From positions 310,001 to 374,000 of the forward strand of contig NZ_QNUM01000002.1 of assembly GCF_003574655.1 (NCBI RefSeq): DNA of 64,000 nt, in the 5' to 3' direction. The position numbers and the translations under genes are program-made. How positions within the stretch are numbered: position 1 is the stretch's first letter; each line of letters opens with the position of its first letter. Below are positions 43,181-52,095 of this stretch, piece after piece. Origin of the DNA: Cohaesibacter haloalkalitolerans (GTDB lineage Bacteria; Pseudomonadota; Alphaproteobacteria; Rhizobiales; Cohaesibacteraceae). The notes under the pieces were generated by a model. That model was not told where the DNA came from and ran no database searches. It saw only the letters and a program-made list of their open reading frames with translations.

Positions 43181-43918
43181 ATGTCGCTTGAAGACACCAG
43201 CATGACACCGACCGGCACGCTCAGCGACCGGACCGCCAGACAGATTGAACAGATGATTGCAGCGCGGGGGTTGCTACCAGGCGATCGCCTACCCACCGTG
43301 CAGGAGTTGAGCCAGCGGCTCGGGGTCAGTCTTTCGGTGGTGCGTGAAGCGATCGCCTCGCTCAGGGCTGGTGGGCTGCTGCATACCCGTCAGGGCGCGG
43401 GCATCTTCGTTGCCGAGCCAAGCGCGATTGACAACCGCGGACTGTTCTTTGGCGACCTGTCGCAGATATCATCAATCGTGGAAATTCTGGAATTGAGGCT
43501 GGCGGTAGAGGTAGAGGCGGCAGGCCTTGCAGCCGAGCGCCTGTCGATGGCGCAGGAATCACGCATCTATGAAGCATTTCAGCAGATCGAGGTAGCGATG
43601 CAGCAAGGCGGGACATGCGAGAAAGAGGATTCGCTGTTTCACATCGCCATTGCCGAGGCAACGAACAATCGCCGCTTCGTGGAGTTCCTCACCCAGCTTG
43701 GCAACGCCATGATTCCGCGCAACAGGCTGCGCCCCCTGCCCGCTTCGGCCAAGGAACAAACCGCCTATCTTACGCAACTACAGGACGAGCATCGGATTAT
43801 TCTGGATGCGATTTCCAGACGGGATCCCGAGGATGCGCGGCGCGCCATGCGCAATCATCTCTCGCAAAGTCGGGATCGGTATCACAGCATGATCAGAGCC
43901 AGAGCCTCGTTGCGCTAG
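43181..43918 (+). CDS. FadR/GntR family regulator of aldarate catabolism
   Basis: The 245-residue protein has an N-terminal winged helix (about 15-75, with G-D-R-L-P-T-V-Q-E-L-S-Q-R-L-G-V-S and V-V-R-E-A-I-A-S-L) and an FCD effector domain (about 95-230) with F-H-I-A-I-A-E-A and a metal-binding H-pattern (D-E-H-R-I-I-L, then M-R-N-H-L). FadR-type FCD regulators often bind acids from sugar breakdown. Divergent from garL, so it probably represses the garL-glxR-glycerate kinase operon until an aldarate or its product is present. ATG 43202 is a second possible start. Confidence 0.88.
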   Translation: MSLEDTSMTPTGTLSDRTARQIEQMIAARGLLPGDRLPTVQELSQRLGVSLSVVREAIASLRAGGLLHTRQGAGIFVAEPSAIDNRGLFFGDLSQISSIVEILELRLAVEVEAAGLAAERLSMAQESRIYEAFQQIEVAMQQGGTCEKEDSLFHIAIAEATNNRRFVEFLTQLGNAMIPRNRLRPLPASAKEQTAYLTQLQDEHRIILDAISRRDPEDARRAMRNHLSQSRDRYHSMIRARASLR

Positions 43919-43991
43919 GCAGGAACTGCGGCTGGCTCGCCCGCGCATATGGTTGCACTCGGGCGCTGTGGGAGGCTATTGCAGCAGGCCT

Positions 43992-44138
43992 CTAGCGGGG
44001 AAATACATCCGCCACATTGAGTTTTTCAAGATCGGCCTGATCGGGCTGACGGCCAATTTCAACATCATAAGCAACGCGCGAAGCTGCCGGCAGGCAAGCG
44101 ATAACGTGGCGGGTGGTCTCAAAGAATTCGCTAAACAT
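43992..44138 (-). CDS. Possible small protein, 48 aa
   Basis: ATG 44138 is preceded by CTGGAG six to seven bases upstream. The product has an amphipathic N-terminal helix (F-S-E-F-F-E-T-T-R-H) and then a pattern resembling short Hyphomicrobiales proteins of the form R-V-A-Y-x-V-E-x-G-R-x-P-x-x-x-D-L-x-x-L. No known function. It lies in the gap between two regulator genes on the strand of the lacI-type gene. Confidence 0.5.
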   Translation of the reverse strand: MFSEFFETTRHVIACLPAASRVAYDVEIGRQPDQADLEKLNVADVFPR

Positions 44139-44338
44139 GTGAAACTCCAGTTCTCTCACGGACTTCCTATACTTTAGTATGAAATATACGCTCACTTCGT
44201 CCAATGTGAAAGTGACTAGTCTGCTGCAGCAGTTATGCAGTTAATGCATAGAAAACGCAAAAGCAGAACAGAGAGCGGCCGAGCCAGTTCTTAACTCGTT
44301 GAAAAAATTCATCTATTTTAGAGAAAGCAAAATCAGTA
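44139..44338. other. Short gap upstream of the possible small gene
   Basis: No gene seen. The region after the lacI-type gene has no strong hairpin. Confidence 0.4.
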
Positions 44339-45388
44339 TCAAGCCGTATCGCGCTCGATGATCTCGAAACCGACGTCCAGAACCGGCTTGGCTACCGGCC
44401 TGTCACTCAGACGTGCCAGCAGGGCACTTGCCGATTCCCGCCCCATGGTTGCCCGATCGATGCGCACCGTCGATAGCGCCGGATAGGTGTATGCGGCAAA
44501 ATTCTGATCGCCAAAACCGACAATCGCGATATCGTCCGGGATGGAAAGCCCCCGAGCCTGAACTTCGGTCAGCACCCCGTGCGCCAGCGTATCGGAGCTG
44601 CAAAAGATCAGATGGCCATGCAGTCCCGCGTCGAGCAGACGGGCTGCCCCCTGCCGCCCGAGCTGCAGATTGGAAATGCCCGGCACGATGCTCGTCGGCA
44701 CATCCGTTATGCCCTTGTCAGCCAACGCCCTGAGGAAGCTCTCATTGCGGAGCTGGGCACGCTGGTCCTCCGCCGAAACTATAGCGAATTTCCGGTAGCC
44801 CTTGTCATAGAAATAGTTGGCCGTCCGCTTGCCAACACTCTGCTGGGAAAAGCCAACAACGATGTCGAGCGGCGTCGGGGTTACATCCCACGTCTCGACA
44901 ATTGGAATGTTGGCAGCCAGAAGCTGTCGGCGGCAATTGTTGGAATGCTGGATGCCGGTAAGGAAAATGCCATCGGGACGGCGACTGAGAATGGCCGTTA
45001 CCAGCTGTTCCTCCTCCTCCAGCGAATAGCCAACCTCGCCCTGCAGCACCTGATAGCCAGCCTCTTTCATCGGTTTGGCAAAATGCTGCACCGTTTCGGC
45101 ATAGACGATGTTGACGAGACTGGGCACGATGACGGCAACCAGCTTGCTCTTGTTGGAGGCCAGCCCGCCGGCCAGCATGTTGGGCACATAGCCGGTCTGC
45201 TCGATGATCGCGTTGATGCGAAAAAGGGTCTTCTTGGCGACCTTGTCAGGATAGTTGAGCGCACGTGAAACCGTGGTCGGCGCCACACCGGCCAACCTGG
45301 CCACGCTCTCCAGCGTAACCTGTTGCGAGCCCTGTCGCGTTTTCTTGGTTTCTGCTGTCAGCAGTTGCTCGTCAGATAGCTCAGCCAC
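44339..45388 (-). CDS. LacI family transcriptional regulator
   Basis: The 349-residue protein starts with GTG at 45388 behind GGGAAG. The helix-turn-helix is at about 23-45 (V-T-L-E-S-V-A-R-L-A-G-V-A and T-V-S-R-A-L-N, which inserts into the operator), followed by a hinge and a periplasmic-binding-protein-like sensor domain with G-I-F-L-T-G and I-A-I-V-G-F-G-D. The sequence style resembles gluconate-type GntR of the LacI family. It follows garD by 75 bases on the same strand, so it likely regulates the tctCBA-garD operon. Confidence 0.9.
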   Translation of the reverse strand: MAELSDEQLLTAETKKTRQGSQQVTLESVARLAGVAPTTVSRALNYPDKVAKKTLFRINAIIEQTGYVPNMLAGGLASNKSKLVAVIVPSLVNIVYAETVQHFAKPMKEAGYQVLQGEVGYSLEEEEQLVTAILSRRPDGIFLTGIQHSNNCRRQLLAANIPIVETWDVTPTPLDIVVGFSQQSVGKRTANYFYDKGYRKFAIVSAEDQRAQLRNESFLRALADKGITDVPTSIVPGISNLQLGRQGAARLLDAGLHGHLIFCSSDTLAHGVLTEVQARGLSIPDDIAIVGFGDQNFAAYTYPALSTVRIDRATMGRESASALLARLSDRPVAKPVLDVGFEIIERDTA

Positions 45389-45463
45389 GTATCAACTTCC
45401 CAAATTGCAGCCCCTCTTCAAGCGAAGCCCGGGGACAACCGCAAAGAAGAAAACCGCACCAAT

Positions 45464-46990
45464 CTATGTAACCGGCGCCGGATTGAACAGAACCAGATCA
45501 TTTCGAATGCCAAGCTTGTCGGCTGCCGTCTTGCGGCGCCCGCTTGCAATGTCAAGAATGAGCCTGAACAACTCCCAGCCACCTTCTTCAACCGTAATCT
45601 CGCCGGATGCAATCCGGCCAGCATCGACATCCATGATATCGAACCAGCGCGAAGCCAGCGTGCTGTTGGTTGCCACCTTGATGGTCGGCGTAGTCGGCAG
45701 ATTATATGGGGTTCCGCGACCGGTCGTAAATATATGCAGGTTCATTCCCGCGGCCAACTGCAGAGTTCCACACACAAAATCGCCCGCCGGGGTGGCGGCA
45801 AATGTCAGACCCTTGCGCCTGAGGCGTTCTCCCGGCCCGATCACGTCAACAATCGGGCTGGAACCGGATTTGGCTACCGAACCCAGGGACTTCTCGACAA
45901 TGCCGGAAAGCCCCCCCGCCTTGTTGCCCGGCGTGGTGTTGGCAGACCGGTCGGCTCCGCCCTTCGCTAGATAGGCATCATACCAGGCCATTTCCCGCAC
46001 CAGCCCTTCCACCACTTCAGGGGAAGCGGCGCGCGGCGGCAACAGATGAACGGAATCCCGAACCTCGGTCACTTCGGAAAACATCACGCTGCCCCCGGCC
46101 CGGACGATGAGATCTGCCGCGGCCCCGAGCATGGGGTTGGCGGTGATGCCGGAAAAGGCATCGCTGCCGCCACACTGCATGCCGACGACGAGATCGGAAA
46201 CCGGACAGGTTTCACGCTGGCGCTTGTTGAGCCGCTCCAGATGAATCTGCGCCTGCAAAAGGATGTCGTCGACCATGGCCGAAAAGCCAGTCAGCCCCTC
46301 GTCCTGAAGATACATTTTCGTCGCGGTGGCGTCGCCTTCGGTCATGATCATCTCAGGCCGGAGCTTCTCACAGCCGAGCGCCACAACCATCACCTCACCG
46401 CCGAAATTGGGGTTGAGGGCAATATTCTTGATGGTGCGGATGGGGATATAGGCATCGGTAGCATTGATGGCCACGCCGCAGCCGTAGGAGTGGGTCAGGG
46501 GCACCACATCATCAACATTGGGATAGAGCGGCAGCAGCTCCTCGCGGATGCGCCGAACGGCATGTTCCACCACACCGGCGACACACTGCACACTGATGGA
46601 GATGCCCAGCAGGTTGCGCGTGCCGACACTACCATCGGCATTGCGATAGCCTTCGAATGTGTAGCCCTCCAGCGGCGGCAGAGAGGCTGGCGCCTCAGCC
46701 GGAGCCTTGAGGCTATCAAGGTGCGGTGCCTCGGGCAGTTCAATCATATATTCATTGACCCACGCGCCCTTGCCCAGATCCTGCCGGGCAAGGCCAATGG
46801 TCACGCCATAGCGGATGACGGCGCCCCCCTTTGGAATGTCGGTCAAAGCAACCTTGTGGCCGAAGGGCACATCGTCCTTCAGCACAGCGCCGGTGTCCAG
46901 TTCCGTTCCCGCTGGCAATCCACCCGCGGTCAGGACGATGGAAACATTATCATCAGGATGAACCTTCAGGCTGGGAACGGGTTTGGACAT
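45464..46990 (-). CDS. garD: Galactarate dehydratase
   Basis: The 508-residue UxaA-family protein has a small N-terminal SAF-like domain (about 8-75, with V-S-I-V-L and V-P-F-G-H-K-V-A) and a large C-terminal domain with S-Y-G-C-G, L-G-C-E-K and [10 protein letters not shown]. It dehydrates meso-galactarate to 5-keto-4-deoxy-D-glucarate, the substrate of GarL. The GarD length (about 520) and the split arrangement fit; altronate dehydratase is the main alternative, and the surrounding genes favour galactarate. Starts seven bases after tctA. Confidence 0.88.
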   Translation of the reverse strand: MSKPVPSLKVHPDDNVSIVLTAGGLPAGTELDTGAVLKDDVPFGHKVALTDIPKGGAVIRYGVTIGLARQDLGKGAWVNEYMIELPEAPHLDSLKAPAEAPASLPPLEGYTFEGYRNADGSVGTRNLLGISISVQCVAGVVEHAVRRIREELLPLYPNVDDVVPLTHSYGCGVAINATDAYIPIRTIKNIALNPNFGGEVMVVALGCEKLRPEMIMTEGDATATKMYLQDEGLTGFSAMVDDILLQAQIHLERLNKRQRETCPVSDLVVGMQCGGSDAFSGITANPMLGAAADLIVRAGGSVMFSEVTEVRDSVHLLPPRAASPEVVEGLVREMAWYDAYLAKGGADRSANTTPGNKAGGLSGIVEKSLGSVAKSGSSPIVDVIGPGERLRRKGLTFAATPAGDFVCGTLQLAAGMNLHIFTTGRGTPYNLPTTPTIKVATNSTLASRWFDIMDVDAGRIASGEITVEEGGWELFRLILDIASGRRKTAADKLGIRNDLVLFNPAPVT

Positions 46991-46997
46991 TGATGCC

Positions 46998-48506
46998 TCA
47001 CGCTTCTTTGTTGTTGTTGTTTTTCTTCTGCTTGATCATGCCGTAGATCGAGAAGACCACGGAAATCAGGATCAGCACCCAAAGCACCATGGCAATCGGG
47101 CTCTTGGTGAAGAAGATCGTCAGGGTGCCAAAGGATTCAAGGCTCTTGACGAAATAGACCTCTGCCTGTTTGCCCAGAATGAAGCCGATGATGAAGGGCG
47201 CAACCTCAAGCCCGACCTTCTGGCCAAGAAAGCCAAACAGGCCGAAGAACAGCAGGGTCCAGACATCGAACATGATGCCGAAGTTGATTGCATAGGCCCC
47301 GACCACGCACATCATGATGATACCGGGATAGAGCAGATATTTCGGGATGGTGATGACCTTGACGATGGTCCGGATGGCAAAGAACATCACGACGAACATC
47401 ACAAGGTTGGCAAACACCAGCGCCACCATCATGGTGTTCCAGGTGTCGAGATTGTTGCCAATGAACAGCGGCCCGAGCTGGATACCCTGCAGGGTGAAGG
47501 CACCAATGAGAACGGCGGTCGTCGAGTCTCCGGGGATGCCGAGCGAGAGCAGCGGGATCAGCGCACCGCCCGTCAGGCCGTTGTTGGAGGATTCCGATGC
47601 AATGACGCCCTCGGGTGCCCCCTTACCCAGCTTCTCGGGATGCTTGGAGAAGTTCTTCTGCTGGGTGTAGGCCAGAACCGACGCAGCGCTTCCACCGACG
47701 CCAGGCAGCATGCCAACGAAGGTGCCAAGACCGCTGGAGCGGATCAGGTTGACAATCTGGCCCTTGAAAACCGACAGGCTGAAGGAGGTGCCACCGTTGA
47801 GCTCAAGCTTCTTGCCCTTGCCGACTTCCTCCTTGATGCCTTTCTGGGCCTCTTGAAGAATGGTACCCAGACCAAACAGGCCGATGAGCACCGGCAGCAG
47901 CGAGAAGCCGCTTTCCAGATAAGGCACCATGGCATCGGTCATCAGGCGATATTCACCGTTGCCGCCAGAGGAAATGTCGTAGGAGCCGATCAGGCTGAAC
48001 CAGACACCAAGCACACCGCTGAAGATGCCGAGCAGCAGGTTGCGCGACAGCGAGGCGATCACCGTGAGCGCAAACAGGATGATCAGGAATTTCTCGACAT
48101 AGGAAAATTTGATTGCGACATCCGCAAGGCTCGGAGCAAAGAAGAACAGGACGATGGCGCTGAACAGCCCGCCGAAAAGCGATGACGTGATACCGGTCTT
48201 GAGGGCACGTTCGCCCTCGCCCTTCTGGGTCATCGGATAACCATCGAAGGTGGTGGTAATCGATGAGGGCGTGCCGGGAATGTTGAGCAGGACAGCCGGG
48301 ACCAGCCCGCCAGAGATGCCGCCAACATAAAGCCCGAGCAGCAGGGCAAGGCCATTGGTCAGGTCAAGCCCGTAGGTCATGGGCAGACAGACGGCAACGG
48401 CCATGGTGGCGGTCATGCCGGGAATGGCGCCGAAAATGATGCCCACCACGACGCCGAACCCGACCAGCGCAAAAAACATGGGCGTGAGATAGCTTATGAA
48501 TTCCAT
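46998..48506 (-). CDS. tctA: Tripartite tricarboxylate transporter large permease (TctA)
   Basis: The 502-residue inner-membrane protein has about eleven or twelve helices and the two TctA signature loops, G-A-I-P-G-M-T-A-T near the start (about 26-34) and M-L-P-G-V-G-G-S-A in the second half. Works with TctB and the periplasmic binding protein TctC to import a carboxylate; here the neighbours point to an aldarate (inference). Tightly linked to tctB (22 bases) and garD (7 bases). Confidence 0.93.
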   Translation of the reverse strand: MEFISYLTPMFFALVGFGVVVGIIFGAIPGMTATMAVAVCLPMTYGLDLTNGLALLLGLYVGGISGGLVPAVLLNIPGTPSSITTTFDGYPMTQKGEGERALKTGITSSLFGGLFSAIVLFFFAPSLADVAIKFSYVEKFLIILFALTVIASLSRNLLLGIFSGVLGVWFSLIGSYDISSGGNGEYRLMTDAMVPYLESGFSLLPVLIGLFGLGTILQEAQKGIKEEVGKGKKLELNGGTSFSLSVFKGQIVNLIRSSGLGTFVGMLPGVGGSAASVLAYTQQKNFSKHPEKLGKGAPEGVIASESSNNGLTGGALIPLLSLGIPGDSTTAVLIGAFTLQGIQLGPLFIGNNLDTWNTMMVALVFANLVMFVVMFFAIRTIVKVITIPKYLLYPGIIMMCVVGAYAINFGIMFDVWTLLFFGLFGFLGQKVGLEVAPFIIGFILGKQAEVYFVKSLESFGTLTIFFTKSPIAMVLWVLILISVVFSIYGMIKQKKNNNNKEA

Positions 48507-48528
48507 GAGTCAGCCTATTGTTTCGGGG

Positions 48529-48969
48529 TCAGGGCAGCGTGATGTTGAACATCTGCGCCAGGACATACCAGGCGACGGCAGGCGAGATGATCGAACTCAG
48601 CGTGATGGTAACGAACTCCCGCCGCCCCGGCTGATGCACGAACAGAACAGAGAGCAGGAACATGAAAGGGATGGACGTGAACAGGAAGCCAAACCCAGTA
48701 TTGGGGAAGAGGTCTCCGACCGTTTCCATTAGCGAGAAATAGATGATCGTGAGAACCAGTGTTCCAAGCAGGCGCACCCAGTCTGTGGGCGCACCGGTCT
48801 GCTTGTCATCCTTTTTCTTCTCGCGCATCTGGCGCAGAAGTTTCGGCCCGCTGGTGAGAGCGATCAGGACAGCCAGTATCAGCAGGATCCAGTGAATGAT
48901 GTTCGGGAAGAACAGGTGCGACTGACTGAAGTCGATCGATACCTTGAAGAGTGAATTGCCATCTGCCAT
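48529..48969 (-). CDS. tctB: Tripartite tricarboxylate transporter small permease (TctB)
   Basis: The 146-residue protein has four hydrophobic helices (about 20-37, 65-80, 90-108, 120-140) with the TctB-like G-F-L-F-T-S-I-P-F-M. GGAG precedes the ATG by eight bases. Second gene of tctCBA. Confidence 0.88.
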   Translation of the reverse strand: MADGNSLFKVSIDFSQSHLFFPNIIHWILLILAVLIALTSGPKLLRQMREKKKDDKQTGAPTDWVRLLGTLVLTIIYFSLMETVGDLFPNTGFGFLFTSIPFMFLLSVLFVHQPGRREFVTITLSSIISPAVAWYVLAQMFNITLP

Positions 48970-49099
48970 TTGCGTTTCTCCGGGGTGCCCCCGAAAGCCG
49001 GGCAGGCCTGCCGCCCGACCTCAGGATACGGATAGAGTGCGGAGAGCCAGACCCGACATCTCCTGGAGAGGCTTGCCGGGTCCGGAAGAAATCCGAGGA

Positions 49100-50143
49100 C
49101 TAGTGGATGCTCTTGATGATCCCTTCATATTTTTCCATCTTGTCCTTGAGATAGGCCGAAGCTTCAGCAGATGGTTTGAAGTTTGGAATGAAGAAGGAGT
49201 TCTTCTGGACTTCCTGAATCTTGCCTTCGGCATAGATTTCGCCCAGAGCCTTGTCCAACACCTCGATCAGAGCCGGGTCCATCTTCTTGTTGTAGAGGAA
49301 GAAGAATTCCTTATCGAACGTGAAGTCCTGCTTGCCATCAAGGGTGACGGACACCTTCGGGGAAACGAAATCAAGCAAATGCGCCTGAGTGGTGCTGCCC
49401 ATGCCTTCCGGTTTGGTTTGCTTGATGGTTTCTTCGCGGGCAGTCAGCCAGACAAAGCGCATGGCTTTCTGATCTTCAGCTGGCAGTTGCGTATATTGTT
49501 CGTTGGCCTGGACAGAGCCCTGAATAAGATCAGCCTGTCCGTCAAACAGCAGCTGGTTCTTGTCGGACTGAGAGCCGGTGTTCACGGCAACCAGATTGCC
49601 TTCCTTGCCCGGATAGCGCAGCTTGATGGCGTTTTTTAGAGCTGAATAGCCAATTTCGGAAACACCGCCCGGCTGAATGGCAACGCGAATCTTGGTATCC
49701 TTGGCGCAGGCCTGAATGATGTCTTCAATGGTCTTGTACGGAGAGCTCTTTGGAACCAGATAGGCGTTGCCCGGATTGATGGCGATGGTTGGTCCCACAA
49801 TGAAATCATCAAAAATGTCGAAGTAGCCCTTAACGCCGTAGAGATAGCCAAGATAGGACTGATCATGGAAGATCATGATCGTGCTGCCGTTGGAGATGCG
49901 TGCCAAGGCCTTGAAGGCAGCGCTGGAGCCAACTGCGTCGACCTTGACGTTGATGCCGAGTTTCTCGCCCAGAGCCTGTGCTACGATGGCCGAGTTTTGA
50001 TAGGTGTCACCACCGGTCGACTTGGAGCCGATAACAACGCGCAGGTTGTCGGCGAACTTGGCATCGGCAGCAACAGCCTGCGATGCAGCAATGCCCATGA
50101 ACGCGGCCATTGCGACCGCGAGCCCGCTTTTCAGAAACTTCAT
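49100..50143 (-). CDS. tctC: Tripartite tricarboxylate transporter solute-binding protein (TctC/Bug)
   Basis: The 347-residue secreted protein has a Sec signal peptide (cleavage near V-A-A, about residue 26) and a Bug/TctC fold: G-G-x-T-Y-Q (about 44-49), a central S-T-I-M-I-F-H and a late A-I-Q-P-G-G-V-S-E-I-G-Y ligand loop. It delivers a carboxylate to TctAB. First gene of the tctCBA-garD operon, divergent from gudD, so aldarate (glucarate or galactarate) is the likely ligand. Confidence 0.9.
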   Translation of the reverse strand: MKFLKSGLAVAMAAFMGIAASQAVAADAKFADNLRVVIGSKSTGGDTYQNSAIVAQALGEKLGINVKVDAVGSSAAFKALARISNGSTIMIFHDQSYLGYLYGVKGYFDIFDDFIVGPTIAINPGNAYLVPKSSPYKTIEDIIQACAKDTKIRVAIQPGGVSEIGYSALKNAIKLRYPGKEGNLVAVNTGSQSDKNQLLFDGQADLIQGSVQANEQYTQLPAEDQKAMRFVWLTAREETIKQTKPEGMGSTTQAHLLDFVSPKVSVTLDGKQDFTFDKEFFFLYNKKMDPALIEVLDKALGEIYAEGKIQEVQKNSFFIPNFKPSAEASAYLKDKMEKYEGIIKSIH

Positions 50144-50625
50144 TTTTTCTCTCCCTAATGGAACGCCCCGGCGGATGTCCCCAAGACAAGGCTCCGGACA
50201 ACATCCTGCTGCCGACCCATCGGCACGATTGTGGCGCTCTGATCATGACGGCACATTGCGTCCGTCCTACCTCCTTTGATTGCCAACCGAGACCCAATTC
50301 GCCAAGCCCATGATGCTGACATTGGCGCAACTGCAGTTTCGAAGCATGCAGCGCAGTCAAGTTTCCTCCAAATGAAAACGCTGTCATTTTATATTAAGTT
50401 CACATCCCTCTTTCTGTCAAGCGCCCTGTTATGGGGATCGGATCCTTTGAAAAAACTGGCCAAAATACTAGGAATTTAGTCTAATATTTCATTTTCTATC
50501 CACAAAACTACGCTCAGTTCAAAATAATGGTTGCGCTTTCATTGTTTGTTTGTCGAAATAGAATGCACGTCCCCAGTCGGAACGAGGAGCCGCAAGAGGA
50601 GACGACAATTCGGAGGAAATTCAAG
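50144..50625. other. Divergent promoter region of tctC and gudD
   Basis: About 480 bases. 50.37-50.55 kb is AT-rich and probably carries the promoters of both operons and the regulator operators. No gene or clear palindrome seen. Confidence 0.5.
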
Positions 50626-51975
50626 ATGGTAGCGCCAGAAGCATTCGGGACGGGTTCCCCGAAGGTTACGTCCATGCGTGTTGTCCCGGTTGCCGGGCAG
50701 GACAGCATGTTGCTGAACCTGAGTGGAGCGCATGCGCCCTATTTCACACGCAATGTGGTTTTGCTTGAAGATGAAACCGGACGCATCGGGGTGGGCGAAG
50801 TGCCCGGCGGGGAAAAGATCCGCCAGACGCTGGTCGATGCCATCCCGCTGGTCGTAGGCCAGCCGATTGCCCGCCTGAACGGCATACTCTCCGCCATGAA
50901 CGAAACCTTCGCCAACCGGGACAAGGGTGGACGCGGCACCCAGACCTTCGATCTCCGGATCGCCATCCATGCGGTCACGGCAGTGGAGGCAGCCTTGCTC
51001 GACCTGATGGGACAGTTCCTGGATCTGCCGGTTGCTGCCCTGCTCGGCGAGGGCCAGCAGCGCGACAAGGTGCGCATGCTGGGCTATCTCTTCTATGTCG
51101 CCGACCGCAACAAGACCAACCTGCCCTATCGCGCCGAGCGCGATGCCGCCGACGACTGGCTGCGCCTGCGCAACGAGGAAGCGATGACACCGGAAGCCGT
51201 GGTGCGTCTGGCCGAGGCTGCCTATGAGCGCTATGGCTTCGAGGATTTCAAGCTCAAGGGGGGCGTCTTTGCCGGTGAAGAGGAAATGCTCGCCGCTGCC
51301 GCTCTCAAAGCCCGTTTCCCGGAAGGCCGGATCTCGCTTGACCCGAACGGCGCGTGGTCCCTTTCCGAAGCCATTGCCCTTTGCAAGGGTCAGGGCCATA
51401 TTCTGGCCTATGCGGAAGATCCGTGCGGCGCCGAAGACGGCTATTCAGGTCGCGAGATCATGTCCGAGTTCCGACGGGCCACCGGCCTTCAGACCGCCAC
51501 CAACATGGTCGCCACGGACTGGCGGCAGATGGGCCACTCGGTGATGCTGCAATCGGTCGACATTCCGCTGGCTGACCCGCATTTCTGGACCATGCAGGGC
51601 ACGGTGCGGGTGGCGCAGATGTGCCGTGACTGGGGCCTCATCTGGGGCTCTCATTCCAACAACCATTTTGATATTTCGCTGGCCATGTTCACCCATGCCG
51701 CAGCCGCCGCTCCGGGTCGCATCACACCGATCGATACCCACTGGATCTGGCAGGACGGTCAGAGGCTGACCAAGGAGCCACTTCTCATCAAGGGCGGCGA
51801 GATTGCTGTGCCTGAACGCCCCGGCCTTGGCATCGAACCGGATGTTGATCAGATCATGGCGGCGCATGAGCTCTATAAGAAGAAGGGGCTGGGCGCGCGC
51901 GATGATGCCCTCGGCATGCAGTTCCTCATCCCCAACTGGCAGTTCGACAACAAACGCCCCTGTCTAGTGCGATAA
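50626..51975 (+). CDS. gudD: Glucarate dehydratase
   Basis: 449 residues from ATG 50626, preceded by GGAGG nine bases upstream (the frame extends to 50527 without similarity). Enolase superfamily: K-L-K-G-G (catalytic Lys), D-P-N-G-A-W, E-D-P-C-G, N-M-V-A-T-D (metal and acid residues) and H-S-N-N-H (catalytic His). It dehydrates D-glucarate to 5-keto-4-deoxy-D-glucarate, the same product GarD makes from galactarate, so both dehydratases feed garL. Monocistronic, with its own terminator. Confidence 0.94.
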   Translation: MVAPEAFGTGSPKVTSMRVVPVAGQDSMLLNLSGAHAPYFTRNVVLLEDETGRIGVGEVPGGEKIRQTLVDAIPLVVGQPIARLNGILSAMNETFANRDKGGRGTQTFDLRIAIHAVTAVEAALLDLMGQFLDLPVAALLGEGQQRDKVRMLGYLFYVADRNKTNLPYRAERDAADDWLRLRNEEAMTPEAVVRLAEAAYERYGFEDFKLKGGVFAGEEEMLAAAALKARFPEGRISLDPNGAWSLSEAIALCKGQGHILAYAEDPCGAEDGYSGREIMSEFRRATGLQTATNMVATDWRQMGHSVMLQSVDIPLADPHFWTMQGTVRVAQMCRDWGLIWGSHSNNHFDISLAMFTHAAAAAPGRITPIDTHWIWQDGQRLTKEPLLIKGGEIAVPERPGLGIEPDVDQIMAAHELYKKKGLGARDDALGMQFLIPNWQFDNKRPCLVR

Positions 51976-52028
51976 GTCTAGTCGGCAAGCAGAGCGCGAT
52001 GAAGCCCTGACCTCTCCTGACCTTGGAT

Positions 52029-52060
52029 GCCCCGGTCTCTTGATTGAGCCGGGGCCTTTT
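52029..52060 (+). terminator. Intrinsic terminator of gudD
   Basis: GCCCCGG (52029-52035) pairs with CCGGGGC (52049-52055), followed by C and TTTT. It lies 54 bases beyond the gudD stop codon and before the end of the convergent fusion gene. Confidence 0.85.
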
Positions 52061-52095
52061 CTGTTGCCCCCAAGAGCGCAGGGGCAACGCCGGAA

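Noticed and set aside
46983-48185. 400-codon plus-strand frame
   Set aside because: Antisense to tctA; the product is an incoherent mix of charged residues with no recognisable domain, while tctA shows a clear permease.
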